Counted from the stretch's first letter, positions 29,814 to 42,634 are shown. The stretch: DNA of 64,000 nucleotides from Rhodosporidiobolus odoratus (GCA_034387635.1 JAOANU010000001.1:682001-746000); one strand, 5' to 3'. Notes: a model not told the origin generated them from the sequence alone. Translations and numbers: made by a program.

Positions 29814-31579
29814 CTACACCTCTTCGTACCCATCCTCCGGTACAGCTCGCTCCCTCCTCGACATTCTCCATCCCCTGAGTGCCGTCGCAACTGCCCCCTT
29901 AGCTGCCTCCACCACCCGTTTGATCTGCCACTTGATCCAGCTCCATCGAAAGTACCGACCCGGAACCGGCCCAAACCGCACGTCGAGCTCGCTCTTCGTG
30001 GGACGTGGCTCGCGACGAGGAATGGAGCGGGGTAGAATGAGGGGATCGCGTTCAGAGGGTGCAAGGGAAGAAGCGGAAGAAGGTCGGCGAAGGGGTGAAG
30101 GGCGGGAGGGAGAAGTGCCCCGCCCGGCGCGCGAGACTGGGCTGGAAGATGCAGACAGGACCTTCACAGCCGCAGGTGACGGAGGGACCCCTCGTCCACT
30201 TCCCGATCCCGCCATTCCGAGCGCGAGCAGCGCTGCAAAGCGATCCCAGAAACCTCCTCCGGCTGTCCCAACAACCTCCCTCTGCTTCGGTCTCTGCTCC
30301 TCGAGAGCCCGACGTCGAGCCTCCCACTTCGCCTTTTGCAGTCGCTGTTGCTCGACTAGATCGCGGTATTCTTGTCGGTGCGGGGCAGGGTCTTCGCCGC
30401 CTGAAGCGGTCAGGTCGTCGCTGTCGTCTTCGAGGTCAGTCGGGAGTCTCCCACCACTGCGAAGGTACTCTTGGAAAGAGACTGTCGAGTTGGACCGGGT
30501 GCGCCGTATCCCTCGAACAGCACCGACAGGCCGAACAAACATGGGATTCGGGCAGTGTCGAGACGGAGGTTGGAGAGGGGCGTAGATGGACGAGCCGGGA
30601 GACGACGAGCGAGATGCGCCATACGAGGCGGGCGAGGTGGAGTACGGGTGTAGATGAGCAAAGCCCGATGACGACAAGTGCGAGGAGGAAAGGGAAGGAC
30701 GGCGAGAGCGCGATGGGCCCGGAGATATCGACCGAGATGGAGAAGTCGAGGCTGTGACAGAGGCAACGAGATAAGGAGAGGCCGAGAGGGAGCGAGCTTG
30801 GGATGCACCGAGAGCGGTTCGACCCGCTGGAGCGGAAGGCTGAAAGACGTCGGGCAGGTGCTGCTGGTGTCGGTGGGAGCGTCCAGTACCTCTTCCACCA
30901 ATGCGAACCGAGTCGCTGAAGCTGATGCGGTGAGAACCGTTGATCGCGAGGTTCGCCGGCATGCGGAAAGGAAGATGCCGCTGAGACGGAGGCGCTTCAT
31001 CATCGCTCATGTCCGGACTCTCGTCCTCCGTGAGGACGTATACGTCGACAGATCGCCTGCCTTTGACTCGCGGCGTTGGCGTACGGCCGCGTGGCTCCAC
31101 CATGGCGGGCTGATCAACCGAGAAAAGCAATGCCTGGCCCTCTTCGTCCTCGTCACCAGCAGCCTGAGCATCTCCTTCGTCCTCGTCGCGCAGCGCGAGG
31201 TTTTCTTGCTCGCCGAAAGCCTCCTCGACGAGTGCAGCAGTGCCATAGCCCGCATCAGAGAGCGGAGGAGGAGATTGAGAGCGGACTTGCTCGAGTCGCG
31301 ATTCTGCGTTTAAACAAGGTCAGCCTGCTCGGGCATCGTAGGGAGCAGAGAATGCTCACCTAGACGCTCTAAATGCTCCTCACCGTCCGTCTTGAGCTGC
31401 CAGACAACCTCCCCCACCCTTGGCTGCTCACTTCCCCCGACAGCTTCTCCCGCCTCCTTATGACCCTCCGGCCAACCGACAACCTCTGCGACTGCTGTAC
31501 TACTTGGTTGGTCGTCAGTAAATTGCGTCGGAAACCTGGGCGGAGGCGGCGGAATGAGGGTATGTTGAGTTGCGGCCAT
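29814..31579 (-). CDS. Unrecognised Ser/Pro/Arg-rich protein
   Basis: Two exons. Exon 1 starts MAATQHTLIPPPPPRFPTQ (31579) and ends after EEHLERL. A 58-nt intron (GTGAGC..ACGCAG) joins it in frame to SRLEQVRSQSPPPLSDAGYG. The total is about 570 residues. Most is low-complexity and Ser-rich with many RSxS and SP sites (SPSRSISPGPSRSRRPS), suggesting a phosphorylated, unstructured protein. Two more ordered parts stand out: a helix EYRDLVEQQRLQKAKWEARR followed by a hydrophobic patch (FWDRFAALLALGMA), and an aromatic C-terminal patch (YFRWSWIKWQIKRVVEAAKG) ending EDGYEEV. Either might contact a membrane. I know no family with this layout and do not assign a function. Confidence 0.75.
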
Positions 31580-32829
31580 CGCCACGGGAAGGAACCGAAG
31601 AGGATCGAAGCAGAGCGGGCGGGATTGGACGGTATGCGTCGATTAGTAGTAACTGCTACACATCAGGGCAGCGATTTCGCAACAGGAAGGTGAGAGCGAC
31701 GTGTGCTGTCGGTCGTAAGGGGAAGACGACGATCTTCAGCCTGGCAATATGTAGATAAATCTATGGACCTGCGCTCCGATTTCACTGGATGAGCATCCGA
31801 GGAGGTAGCTGCCGCTGAAGTGCTCTCACGAACTCCGTAGTACGATCAGAGAAATGCGGACAGTGGATTGCAGCAGGCAGCTAAAATGCGAAAAGCAGAA
31901 AAAAGCGTCTGCCCAGAAACAGCATCCTCCGGCAACACCGCCCACACTGCGACAGTCACAGCGTGTGGCTGGACAGATGAGGCAGCAAGAAACAGATTCC
32001 TCGCGCGGGTAAAGGTAGCGAGTAGGCCTCTCCATCAGCCCGTGCTAGTCCTGGGTATGGGCAGCGCCGGCAAGCCGGAATGACGCATCTGCGCACCGCG
32101 AAATTCAAGAGTAGACGCGAGAGCTCAGCCGCCTGCTCCTGGTGAGGCGAGGCGACGTCGAGCGCGAAAGTGCCGCGAGGGTGGCAGAAAACTGGCACAG
32201 AACGAGGCGACAATGGCCGTGCTCACAGCCATGTCCCGTCCCAGCCTCGCACAGGGAGAATGGGGTATCGGAGGTGGCGGCTTAGATGGCTCGCGGGCCT
32301 GCACGCGAGGGAGAGTCAGGCTGAGCGAGGGAAGCAATCCTAGAACGGAGAGGGAACAACGCACAGCAGATTCACAGGACTTCTCTGGGCTCTTGGACCA
32401 CTCTTGGGAATTTGAAAGATGCACTGTACGCCGCACTGGGCTGGCAGTCGGACGAACGAGTCAAGGCACCGGCGGCTCCGTCCCGGCGAAGGCGACGATG
32501 GCGCGGGCGAGTCTGGCAAGTCTGGCGATAACGACGAATGCGGCCTGAGTACTTGTGGTAAAGGTGCGTAGTGGCACATCCTGGCACTCTACCAGCAGAC
32601 TGAGTAGTCAAGGGGAGAGTTAGAAGCGAGTCGCCGCGCGGTTCTCCTTCTTCGCCACTCTCCTCACCCGTTCCGAGACCTAGAGACGCCTATCCTCCCA
32701 CAGGATCAATCATAATACCGCCCGCAACCCGTATTTTATCACTCAACTTCGATTCTCACCTACCTTCTCCCCCCACTCCGACCCGAACCTCCGCATCCTT
32801 ATCGCTCTCTTAAACCTCGACTAGAGACC
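31580..32829. other. Divergent intergenic region, 1.25 kb; possible small minus-strand gene not resolved
   Basis: Between divergent genes. On the minus strand a sequence GTGCGTTGTTCC..GTGCAG (32361 down to about 32295) looks like a typical intron, and short open frames flank it, but none has an ATG, length or motif that convinces me. The last 150 bp (32690-32829) are the bleomycin hydrolase promoter, with an AT-rich stretch GTATTTTATC near 32730. Confidence 0.35.
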
Positions 32830-35129
32830 ATGGGATCCGCACAATCAGCTCCAGCACTCACCCCCGCTTGCTCGGACGAGAAGCGTACCTACTCGCCTCG
32901 CAGTCACGCCGCAGCATCCTCTCCTTCCGCTGCCGAGCTCCTCGCCCAGCTCTCCCTTCGCTCGACCTGCAACCACACGTCGCCTGCTGGCGCAACCGTC
33001 ACATCGGACAACCTCGCTTCCTGGGAGGGCAGCTTCGTGAGCAACCCGAAGCATCGGTTGGCTTCCACCGTTCTGGCCAAGAACAACTTTACCGAGGCCC
33101 TGGTTAGCCGTGAAGCTCAGAAGCACGACCAGCAGGCGAGTCTTTTGCTCATACCCTCAGAATGCCGTGTCGCTTTTGAACCGCGGCCCCCAGGCTTTGC
33201 CTGCTTTTCTCCTCGCAAAAATGGCTAATGCGGGTTCTCCCTCTTGATCTTGCAGGTCTTTAACGTCAAGCTCTCGACCGAGGGCAACCCTGTGACCAAC
33301 CAGAAGTCGAGTGGACGATGCTGGCTCTTCTCGAGCACCAAGTGCGTTCCTTTCTGCCACCTTTTGCCCCTCCTCTCCTGCATTTCGGTCGACCATCGCG
33401 GCATCCTGTATCGTCCCTCTGCGCAATTGGGTACCGGTCTCTGATCGTCGCTGCTGTATAGCTACCTCCGGATCATGATCGCTAGGAAGCTCGACCTCGA
33501 CGAGTTTGAGCTCTCGCAGAGCTACCTATTTTTCTACGACAGCCTCTCCAAGGTGTGCTTTCGTTTCCCTACGTCCACTTCGATGGCTGTGGCAGAGCTC
33601 ACCTTCTCCCTCTGCTCGACTGTTCCAGGCAAACTACTTCCTCGAGAATATGCTCGACCTCGCCGAGGAGCCGCTGGACGACCGCACCGTGCAATTCCTC
33701 ATGGACGCGCCGGAGAATGACGGCGGTCAGTGGGACATGGTGCGTACTACATCCTCTCTCTGACAGCAGCTTGCTAACGACCGCGCCTCTACAGATTGTC
33801 AACCTCTTTTCCACTTTCGGTCTCGTTCCTCAATCTGTCTTCCCGGAATCTTTTAACTCATCTGCCACCGGCAAGCTCGACACGCTCCTCACCACCAAGC
33901 TGCGCGAGTATGCTCTCGAGCTCCGTGACCTCCACTCTGCCGCCATGATTACTCTCGCCGATTTGCGCGAGGGGAAGACTCACGCCGAGCTCAAGGCCCT
34001 TGCGGTCACTTCGGCTCGCAAGCGCAAAGAGGAGCAGATGAGCGAGATCTTCCGCATTCTCGCCATCGCCCTCGGTCAGCCGCCTAAGCCGACGGACTCG
34101 TTCACCTGGGAGTACTACTCGAAGAAGGACAAGAAGTTCCACTCTATCGAGTCCACCCCGCTCGAGTTCTACAAGAAGCACTGCGTGGTTGATGTCTCCA
34201 CCCATCTCTCGCTCGTCAACGACCCTCGTCACGAGTACCCGTCGCTTCTTCAGGTCGATCGCCTTGGAAACGTCTGGGGAGGACAGGACGTACGCTATGT
34301 CAATACGTCGATCGACGACCTCAAGGCGACAGCTATCAAGCTCTTGAAGGCGGATGTTCCTGTGAGTCTAGCCGCCGATAGCTCTGCGGTTTTACCCCCT
34401 TGCTAACTTATCCACCCTTTTGGCAGGTTTGGTGCGTCGCCAATCTCGATGCTTTCTTTCAGCTATCTCGGAGCTAATCCCCTTCAGCTCGCCTTATCAG
34501 GTTCGGCTGCGACGTCGGCAAATGTAGCTCTTCAACTCTCGGCATCATGGACACTGCCCTTTACTCCGTCCGTCCTTTCTTTCCGTCTGCGAGTCTTTCC
34601 TCCACTCTTATGCTTATTCTCTCGCAGCTCGACGAGGGTTTCGGCATCACTCTCGGTATGGACAAGGCCCAGCGCCTTCGAACCGGCGACTCGTGCATGA
34701 CGCATGCGATGCTGCTCACCGCTGTTCATGTCGACGAGAAGACGGGCAAGCCTGTCCGGTGGAGGGTTGAGAACAGCTGGGGCGCTACAGCTTGCGACAA
34801 GGTGCGTCTTCACCCTCTGCGTCATGCAGCTCTCTTACCCTCGGCTTAGATGCGCATCGTGCTGCGGTCTGGGTACTCATCGCATTTTCTCCTTTTCTTC
34901 ACAGGGCTACATGCTTATGAGCGATGACTGGTTCAGCGAGTTCGTCTACCAAATCGTGGCCGACCGCAAATACCTTCCGAAGAACCTCGTGGACGTCTTC
35001 GACAACGGCAAGGCCACCGTCCTCCCTCCCTGGGTGCGCCTCTCTCCTTTTTTAGGTTCAGCATCGCCTGTCACCGTGACTGACTTGGATTCCTTACTCT
35101 ACCAGGACCCCATGGGCACGCTCGCCTAG
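32830..35129 (+). CDS. LAP3: Bleomycin hydrolase, papain-like cysteine aminopeptidase (C1B)
   Basis: Homohexameric cysteine peptidase of the cytosol that trims peptides and detoxifies bleomycin and homocysteine thiolactone. Catalytic features: oxyanion Gln and Cys in [13 protein letters not shown] (about 33297-33340), His in [12 protein letters not shown], and Asn in [13 protein letters not shown]. Other landmarks: [34 protein letters not shown]-like [12 protein letters not shown], and [21 protein letters not shown]. The first exon encodes a Ser/Ala-rich N-terminus ([18 protein letters not shown]), which starts MGS and so could be myristoylated; that is inference. The C-terminus DPMGTLA matches the family, whose last residues sit in the active-site cleft. 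About eight exons. Confidence 0.96.
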
Positions 35130-36264
35130 GTTGCTCGCTGTCAAGGTGAAGAAGGCAGAACAGCCTCCATCACTCTTCGGCTTCGCAGTCAGCTTTCCAT
35201 CACGCTCCCAATATAGCTCTGTCAGATCCCCTGCTTTCCCTTCGTTTTGATTGCTGTGTTTGGTTTGTGTTTGGTACTTCCGCGTCGGTATCACCTCTCT
35301 CATTGTCGTTCTATCTTGCCGTGTCGCTCTATGATTTGTGATCTTGCCAATGCAGCTGTTGTCCATCAACCGCCATCGCAGCCTCGTCTTACTCCGGTCA
35401 GCGATGCCTTGCGCCTTGTTCTCGGTCGTCCGTTGCCATTGCCACCCGAACACGGTGACGCCGTTGAATGACGACGAGAATCAGTCTCCAAGTGCTCAGA
35501 CCGCTTGTCTCGGCGTACTTGTGCCACAGAGGAGACAAGACTCGACCAGAGCTCGTCCGACACACGCGCATACACTGCTGCACAATGAGCAGGAAGAGCA
35601 TGGAGAACGAGCCAAGCCTTGGGTTTGTGCCGGCGACGAGAAGAAGGGGCAACGGAGGGGGAAAAAGGTTCTAGTCACTCCTGCGACGCGACTGCCGTTA
35701 CGAGCGGGAGTTCCGCGACGGTATTTCAAAGCTCGACAGACTCTGAGGACGCACTGGCGAGTGCGCTGAGCCAGCACAGCAGGCAGTTTGCACGGGAGAA
35801 CAAAGGGTTGAGAAGGTCACTCAACGTGTGAGGTGTAGTCCGCGGTAGTGAGCTGTGCAAAGCGCGCAGCACGGTATGTTGTAGATGAGCAGATGGACAG
35901 TGGCGCAGTCGTTCTGTACGGCTCCGTCGAACGGCGCAGGAAGCCTGTGAAGGTGCCGGAAACCAAACAAGCAAGAGCCGTTTGTGCTGTGACAGGTCGC
36001 GACGCGTGCATGGGCCGCGTTCAACGCCTCGTCCCCCTTAGTTCAAGCTGGGCTCGTCCGCCTCTCTCTCTCTCTTTCTCTTCCCTTCTCCTCGTCTGCT
36101 TCGTCTCTTTCCTTGTCCACTCTTCCACCCGTCGATCCCAGAAGCCAGGTGCTCTCTCGACCCGATACTCCCTCCCTTCCTCGTCCTTCTCCAAGTTCCC
36201 GCAGCACCAGTTCTCACCGCCTCTCACTCTCTCCAACCCTTTCCAGCACTCGCCTAGCACTACC
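35130..36264. other. Intergenic, 1.1 kb, between two plus-strand genes
   Basis: No supported gene. Long pyrimidine-rich stretches at 36060-36240 precede the next start codon and are probably its promoter and leader. Confidence 0.4.
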
Positions 36265-37848
36265 ATGCACTTCTTCAGCACCCTCGCCCTCACTGCACTC
36301 GCCCTCACCGGCGCAGACGCCGCCAAGTCATGCCACCGCCGCCATCACTCCAAGGCCGCCTCCTCTTGGGCCTCTTCCACAAAAGCCTCCGCATCCGGCT
36401 TCGACGCTGACGCGACTCACGTTATCGCTGCCGCTCAAGTAACCGGTCAAGCCAGCGCATCGGGCTCAACTTCGTGGTCGTCCAAGGGCTCCTCCACCTC
36501 TTCTGCCTCCGACTCCTGGTCCTCCTCGTCCTCGTCCTCGTCTTCCTCCAACTCCTCCTCCGACTCTTCCTCCTCCTCCTCGAAGGCAATGGGGTGGGGC
36601 CTCAAGGGCATGAAGAAGAACGGCATCTACTTTGGTTTCTTGCCCGACGATGGTGCGTTCTTCTTTTCCTCCACCCTTGTTTTCTTAGCTCGAGTTCGGC
36701 CGCACTGACCCCGTAACATGCGACTCGCGTGCTGTGCAGGCTCCGGCGGCGGTTCCTCCCAGACCATCCACCAGCTCAACACGGCTATGGGTCAGACTGC
36801 GGCTGCGCAGGGTTGGTACGCCCAGGCGCAATCAGGTACCCTCTTCGACGGTTCCCAGTTCAAGTGGCGAAAGGACCAGATCATCTCTGGCGGTGTCTTC
36901 CAGCCTGCTGTCATGCCTACCGGTGGTTGGTGGTAGGTCTGCATTTCTTTCCTTTCTTCAGAGGCCGATGTTTATTCTCGTCGTTCAATTCTGCAGGGGC
37001 CTTACCGAGGACGACAACCAACGTGCGCTTCCCTTCCGCTTCTGATACCTATTCACAAGACTTACCCTTCTCTGTCAATAGAGGCTGTCGCGATCTGCAA
37101 GGTCATGAAGGAGTACACCGACGAGGGCGTCGAAGTCTGGCTTCGTTTCGCCCACGAGGTCAACTACTACCTCCAGGATGGCACCTACTCCGGCACCATC
37201 GACGACTTCAAGGAAGCATGGGGCGTCGTCGCCAAGGCTTGCAAGTCTATCGCTCCTGAGGTCAAGATGTGGTTCACTCCCAATGTTGACTCGCTCGACG
37301 TCTGTGCGTATCTTTCCTTTCCTCTCCCGAGACAGCTGGAGTCTCACATAGCCTTCCTCCACAGACCAGAAGTACTTCCCGGATGACCCCTCAACCGTCC
37401 ACATCATCGGTGTCGACTGGGTAAGCTCGCCGTCGATGTCACTCGTTGAAACGGTTCTGACCTCCGTCTTCCTACAGTACCCCAAGCAGACTTCGGACTT
37501 CGACTTCGCCAACGGATCTGGCAACATGAAGAAGTTCCACGATGCCTACACCGGTTCCGGCGACAACGACATCAAGTTCGCTATCGGCGAGATTGGTCTC
37601 GGTGTCTCCGCCACCATGGCACAACGTCTCGCATGGGCCAAGAACATCATGGAGTCAGGATCTGACATGCCCAACCTCCTCGCTGTTTCGTGGTTCAACG
37701 TGCGCTCCCTTTTCTCTTCGCCGTCTTGCCTTGCCGAAACTGAGTTTGGCCCGCCCTTTCCTGCCCACAGTACTACAAAGACAACTACTCATACAAGGTT
37801 GCTGGCGACGACGGCGACTCCGTTGTCAAGGCCTACTTCGCTGCCTAA
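36265..37848 (+). CDS. Secreted glycoside hydrolase, GH26-like TIM barrel
   Basis: The start MHFFSTLALTALALTGADA is a signal peptide with a likely cut after ADA. A Ser-rich linker follows (about 36340-36590, including nearly unbroken Ser runs), probably O-mannosylated. The catalytic part starts GIYFGFLPDDG and contains VWLRFAHEVNYYLQ, where the Glu sits like the acid/base of GH26 (RPFHEMN), VKMWFTPNVDSLD, IIGVDWYPKQ and FAIGEIGLG, where Glu would be the nucleophile. It ends VKAYFAA. Seven or so exons. GH26 enzymes cut beta-mannans and related glucans; the substrate here cannot be told, and GH5/GH39-like relatives are alternatives. Likely in the cell wall or medium. Confidence 0.72.
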
Positions 37849-38660
37849 AAATCTTTCTGCGCCTCGCCTCGCCTCGCATCACTCCGGTTCTTTTGGGTCT
37901 TTCGCCATGCCTCGGTTTTTTTTGGGTCTTCCTCGTCGACAAGGTTCTCTCTCTCATCACTACCCTGCCTCTCGCCTCTCACGTCTCGACGGATCAGACG
38001 ACTCTCGCACACCATGCAAACTTGCCCTTTCCTCACCCACGGTCTTTACCTGTAGCTAGCCTTGCCGTCTCTGCGCTTCGTTTTTCTCCCCCTGTTGACA
38101 GCTTTTTGGTTTCCTTCCTAACGCCCCCCTCGCATCGTCCATGGTTTCTCTCGTCGTTTCTTTGCACTTACTCCCCTCCTCCCTTTTCCCGTCGCACTCG
38201 CCGGTCCTGAGCGAACGGTTTCCAGCTTATCCTCCCCACATCCTCGCCCGCCCTTTCATCCTATCCTTGCCGCCTATCCTCTCTTTCTCCCTCGTGTTTC
38301 GCTAGACGGATCGGACGTTGTTTCTGGTAGACAACGCTCAGGAGAAAACGGTATCGCGGACGGAACTTTACTTTTCCTCCTCTTCTCGCGCGCATTGGTG
38401 AGAGCTTGGTGTACAGAAAGGGAAGAGAAGGAAGCTTGTAGAAGGCAGGGCTTGCACGAGACTGTTAAGATATGATGAGGCGGTGAGGCGGTGCTGTGCT
38501 GGTCGAATTGTCATCGTCCGAAGACAGTCCGCTTCCCGTCCTCCATATTGTAACAGCTACTGCTCTTCGGCACAAGGCAGAACAGTCGTCAGAGTCGACC
38601 GTCGTCCCTCAGTCAGCGTCCTCCTTTGCACCTCAACATCCTTGTCATCCTCTCATCCTG
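37849..38660. other. Intergenic, 0.8 kb
   Basis: Pyrimidine-rich sequence (37850-38290) after the glycosidase stop, then mixed sequence. No gene seen. Confidence 0.4.
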
Positions 38661-39455
38661 ATGACGGCCGAAGACACCCGTCCGCTTCCCTCGGGGTGGA
38701 TCAAGCAGTGGAACTCTCAGTGTACGCATGCTCACATCTATCAGTACGCTAACCTAATTGACAAGTTTCCCCGCAGACAATCAGCATTTCTACGTCGATA
38801 CCAACGCCAACCCGCCCCGCTCGATTTGGGTTCATCCCCTCGACGACCCTAGCACAGGCGCCAAGTCCGGTGGCTACGCCCCTCCGTCGGGTCCCCCTCC
38901 ACCCCAGAACGGCATGCAAGATCAGAACCGCGGTTCGCAACCCCCACCTTACAACCAAGGTCAACAGCAGCAGCAGCAGAGCTACGGACAGCCGCAACAG
39001 GGATATGGTAACGGAGGATATGGACAGCAGCAGCAGGGATATGGAGGCGGAGCATATGGGCAACAAGGTACGCTTGCTTCGCTCCCACCCTTCACTACCA
39101 TTGTTGAATCCCCCTTTTCTTGGCAGCGCCTTATCCTCAACAGCCGATGTACCAGCAAGGCCCACCGCAAGGCTACGGAGGCTACCCCCAGCAACAATTC
39201 TACCAGCAACAACCGCAATATATGCAGACCGGTCGAGCTGGCGGCATGTTCGGCGGCGGTGGGGGAGGCCGGATGGGAGGAGGCGGAATGGGTGCAGGGG
39301 GCGCAGGCTTGCTTGGCGCGGGTGCCGGTTTGGTAGGAGGCATGCTGCTCATGGACGCCATTGATGACGGGCAGCAGGACGCCTACCAGGACGGACTGCA
39401 AGACGGACAGAACTTCGATGACGGTGGCGGCGGCGACGGCGGCGGCGACTTCTAG
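38661..39455 (+). CDS. WW-domain protein with Gln/Gly/Tyr-rich low-complexity tail
   Basis: Three exons. The first joins through GTACGC..CCGCAG to give LPSGWIKQWNSQYNQHFY-like sequence followed by VDTNANPPRSIWVHP, a single WW domain (first W in GWIKQW, second in SIWVHP) that would bind Pro-rich ligands. The rest is repeats of GYGQQQQ/PQQGYG, YPQQ and a Gly-rich segment (GAGAGLVGGMLLMDAI), ending in Asp/Gly (DDGGGGDGG). This layout occurs in several uncharacterised fungal proteins. The Gln/Gly/Tyr tail looks prion-like. The MLLMDAIDD block resembles the conserved end of such proteins. No enzymatic domain is present. Confidence 0.82.
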
Positions 39456-39718
39456 TTTCCTCCTTGCTTCCTTTCGCCGACCTCTGTCACATACTCTCGA
39501 CCGTAATGATCGTTGCAACAGTTTTTGTTCTGCGCTGTTCACCTCCTTCCGTCTCGCTCTTTCAGGTTCATAGCTAGGTTTCCCTCTCGAGCCGGCGAGC
39601 CTGCAGGTAACTATAACAGCTGTAGCGTCTGTCCTGCTCGATCAACTTTGTATGGGTCGGTGGAAGGGTGTAGAATGCGAAGTTGCAAGAAAAGACGACC
39701 GGAAGATGCCCCACGCTT

Positions 39719-42634
39719 TCAAGCCGTCTTGGCACGTTTCCCCCTGCCGCCCGTCTCTCCCGCCTTCCGCTTGACCGCTTCGACGAGTTTGCTGAGCGAC
39801 TCGCCGCCGTCCTCTGCCGAACGAGGGCGCTTAGGGGCTTGAGTACCATCTGTCGGAACGACGGGCGCACGAACTTTCGAGGACTTGACGGCGCGTCGTT
39901 TTCGTCCTTCGGCGAGAAGGGCGTCCATATTGCGTGACTTTTGGAAGCTGTGGACATGGTAAGAGCAAGGGCCAGTAAGTAAAGAGAGCAGAATGACTCG
40001 AGAAGGGAACGAGGCTCAAAGCCCGAGTGGGTGATACGGCGTGAAGAAAGCAGGAAACGCACCGAGGGTTAGAAGGGTCGATGGCATAGTCAAAGTCCTC
40101 GTGCAAACTCTTGAAACGGTCGTCCTTAAGATCAAGCTTGAAATCGTCTTTTACGACCTCTTGCTCCTTCGCCGCCTTCTTGCTCTTGCCCTTGACCTTG
40201 TGCTTCTTCCCCTTGTTCTTCTCTGCCTTGAGGATCTGCCGCATATCGAAGTGTCGTCCGCCCTCACCGTTCTCGCCAAGCGCATCCTCGTCGTCCGAAT
40301 CAACAAGAAGAGCCAGCTCAGCTTGTTCCTTCGCATCCGCCGCTTCCTGCGCTTCCCGCTGCGCTTTCTTGTCCTTCTTCGCCTGCTTCTTGCTGCTCTT
40401 CGCGCCGATCTCGTCGCCGCTGTCCATCCCGCCAGCATCGTAGGCCGCAAACGGATCCGCCGCATCCTCGGCGAAGAAGTCGTCGTCGAACCCGAGATCG
40501 TCGCCGCCGTCTGCTGCCGGTTCGATCTCGCCCTCTCCGACGCCTTCTCCGTCGTCGCTGAGCCTGCCCTCCATCCTCGCCTTCCGTTCCGCCTTCTTCC
40601 TCTCCTTCCGTTCCTTCTCCTTGCGCTTGTACCGCTCAATCGAAGTCTCCTGCTTCTCGTCCCCTCCGAATTCCAGCTGCTTCGCGCTCTGCTCAGACAG
40701 AGCTGGCGCAAAGGTGATCTGCATGCCTGCATCGCCGCCCTTGGACGACTTCTTTCCGCCATCCCACGAAACCTCGGCGTCTTCGTCCTCTTCCCCACCG
40801 AGACCAAGCAAAGCGCGCATCCGGTCGCGCTTCGATGCCTTCTTGCCCTTTTTCAGCTCCGGTACCTCTTCCGCCTCAGTCTCGAAGAAGTCGTCCTGCT
40901 CCTCCTCTTCCTCCTCCTCATCTTTACCGATGGCGCCTTCCTCCTCAGAAGACGAAGCCAGGTACTGCTCGATGTCGGCCTCGCCAATCTTGGGACGGCC
41001 TTTCGTGGCACCCTTTTGCTTAGAGCGGTCGAGAGCGGCGGCGAGGTAGGTCTGCATCTTGGTCTTTCGGTGAGGGTCGTCGGCATCCCAGGTGAGCTTG
41101 ACTTTCGAGTGACGGAGGGCCTGCATCCGCAAGTGAACGTCAGATTGGGTAGACCCGAGTGAGAGCAGAGGTAGGAACGAACATCGGTCGCGAAGTCAAG
41201 GCCTTGGTACGAGTTTCCTTCCGCAGCGATAGTCGCTTCGGTCGCCTCTTCGTGGACAGGGTCGTCATCGAAGGAGGTCTCGTCGGGTACGAACTGCAGG
41301 TCAAAGATGTTTGCTGTTCGTTCGAATTCGGAACCGTTGATTTGCTGGACGACGTGCAGGGCGGCGGCAGGAGTGTCGAAGGTGGCAACAGCGTAGTAGT
41401 ATCTGCAAAAAGGATGCATCAGTCTCTGTCGGTTGCAGAAATGCAGGGAGGACAAGCGTACCGTAACCGCTCGAGCTGATATTTCCTGAGCGCCTCCGTA
41501 TCGTAGTCCTCCTCGCCATCCTGCAGCTGCTCGTCCACCAAGTCCCTCTCTGTGATATCCTCGTCGCTGCCCTCCCCTCTTCGCTTCTTGCCCTTGCTCT
41601 TTTTCCTCCCGAGCTTGAGCGTCTTCCCGTCTCCCTCCTCATCGTCCGAAGATTCGGCGCCTTTTGCCTTGAGTACCGCCGCCGGAGGTCCTTCGATTGC
41701 CTCACGCTCCAAACGCTCACGGCCAAACTGCGAAGGGTAGATGCGGACACTTCGCACGCGTCCTGGCGCAATGGTGAGCTTGGCGGAGGGCTTGTAAGAT
41801 TCGAGTTCATTGCCGTCGGCGTCGTATTTGACCTTGTGATGTTTCGGTGGCTCTTGTACGCCGGTCGCCGTGGCGGACAGAGCGGAGGAGAGGACGCGGT
41901 AGAGATCGGAAGCGCGAAGGTGGTCCCAGTCGAGGTTGACGAGAGCGACGCGACGGGTGGCCTCCGCATCTTCTTCCTCGTCCTCCTCTCCGAATTTGTC
42001 TTCCTCCTCGTCCGGGAACGCCGTGGGCTCCGTCTCAGAAAGATCGATGGAGGGACTGCGAGATACCCGTCGAAGAGCCTTACGACCACCGAGAGTAACA
42101 GCTCCAGCTGCCGAGGAAGAGGTCGACTCGGCGTCCGAAGCAAGCGCCTCGTCGTTGTCTGAGCCCTCCTCGTCGGAAGATTCGAGCAGTACCGTACCAC
42201 GAGCCAAGTCGACAAAGCTCTGCCCCGCCGGCACCTTTTCTTCTTCGTCCTCGTTCTCCTCATCTTCCCCATCTTCCTCGCTCTCGTCTCCCTCCTGATC
42301 TCCCTCGACAGCTTCCTCTCCCTTCTTTAGTGCCTCTGCCTCCGGTGAGGCCAGGCGGTAGTATCGCTTGAGCTCGTTGACAGTGGCTTCTTTGGCGAGC
42401 GGGCGGCCATACTTGTCAACCTTGCGAGCCGACTTGCTGCTGCCGGAAGTGCCTGTAGGAGTTACAGATCAGTCTCAGTCGTTTCCCTATCTAGTTTCTG
42501 TGGCACCACGTACCATTTGAGTCGTCGAAGAGCTGTTTGAAGCGTTCATCCACTACGACCTTGTGCTTTGATGCTTTGGGTCGACGGAAGCGAGGGTCGG
42601 TGGCGAGGCGTGCGAAACGCGGGTCAGACGACAT
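39719..42634 (-). CDS. ESF1: ESF1, 18S rRNA-processing factor
   Basis: Nucleolar protein needed for early pre-rRNA processing in the small-subunit processome. The start MSSDPRFARLATDPRFRRPK is the typical Esf1 opening. Next come acidic blocks (EEDGEDEENEDEEE), then the conserved RRVALVNLDWDHLRASDLYR, the IYPSQFGRERLERE block, and LERLRYYYAVATFDT with AANIFDLQFVPDE-like sequence, the RRM-like core. A long charged segment rich in Lys/Arg and Asp/Glu follows, then the C-terminal NUC153 motif DDRFKSLHEDFDYAIDPSNP-RF just before the last exon. It ends RGKRAKTA, with basic nuclear-localisation stretches. Six exons or so. Spurious long ORFs exist on the other strand because of the acidic repeats. 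Confidence 0.94.

Noticed and set aside
31956..32560. Small genes on either strand upstream of bleomycin hydrolase
   Set aside because: One intron-like pair exists on the minus strand but no start codon, length or motif supports a product.
40041..41162. 373-codon plus-strand ORF
   Set aside because: Antisense shadow of the acidic/basic repeats of ESF1; a Leu/Arg-rich artefact.
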